Below the pieces are notes generated by a model that saw nothing but the letters and a program-made list of their open reading frames with translations, was not told where the DNA came from and did no database searches. The position numbers and the translations under genes are program-made. A stretch of DNA of 7,004 nt from CAYTQK01 sp964439745 (GTDB lineage: Bacteria; Desulfobacterota; Desulfobacteria; Desulfobacterales; Desulfosudaceae), in assembly GCA_964439745.1 (NCBI GenBank), contig CAYTQK010000183.1, positions 1 to 7,004 of the forward strand. The letters are read 5' to 3'. Positions 6,991 to 7,004 of the stretch are shown one piece after another; the stretch's first letter is position 1; every line of letters starts with the position of its first letter.

Positions 6991-7004
6991 TCGTTTGGAC
7001 CGGC

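Noticed and set aside
6905..7004. A second minus-strand frame open from the window edge to a TAA at 6907-6905, which could be the 3' end of an upstream gene
   Set aside because: It overlaps the frame that carries the family-conserved WTWQR and TPR sequence. At about 32 codons it is too short to judge, and I recognise nothing in it. It stays possible only if the sequence beyond 7004 shows a gene in that frame.

Overview
The window comes from a moderately GC-rich bacterium and lies in what looks like a membrane glycosylation neighbourhood. It holds four protein-coding genes, three of which are paralogues of one another, with almost no non-coding DNA. No RNA gene, mobile element or CRISPR array is visible. 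A Desulfobacterota (sulfate-reducing Deltaproteobacteria) or similar Gram-negative host would fit a PglB-type oligosaccharyltransferase beside large polytopic TPR proteins. That is inference from gene content; no taxonomic marker is present.

Layout. (1) Positions 1-1262, minus strand: the N-terminal 420 codons of a TMTC-like membrane protein, cut by the left edge. (2) Positions 1263-1420: a short divergent spacer with an inverted repeat. (3) Positions 1421-3532, plus strand: a complete STT3/PglB-family oligosaccharyltransferase. It keeps the metal-site and lipid-donor residues, but every classical sequon-reading motif is altered. (4) Positions 3510-5714, minus strand: a complete TMTC-like protein with a polytopic N-terminal half and about eight C-terminal TPRs, overlapping the oligosaccharyltransferase gene tail to tail by 23 bases. 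(5) Positions 5743-6984, minus strand: the TPR half and the last membrane-helix remnant of a third family member. An in-frame TAG lies just upstream of its only ATG, so it is either truncated or interrupted.

How they may work together. STT3/PglB and TMTC-like proteins both belong to the GT-C fold: multi-spanning enzymes that take sugars from polyprenyl-linked donors on the outer face of the inner membrane. One oligosaccharyltransferase beside three TMTC-like paralogues suggests a locus for modifying exported proteins or another periplasmic acceptor. The TPR domains would select or dock acceptors. The oligosaccharyltransferase appears to have an acceptor site different from the D/E-x-N-x-S/T readers, and one TMTC paralogue has lost two family-conserved glutamates. 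The set may therefore be a diversified group of GT-C enzymes rather than redundant copies.
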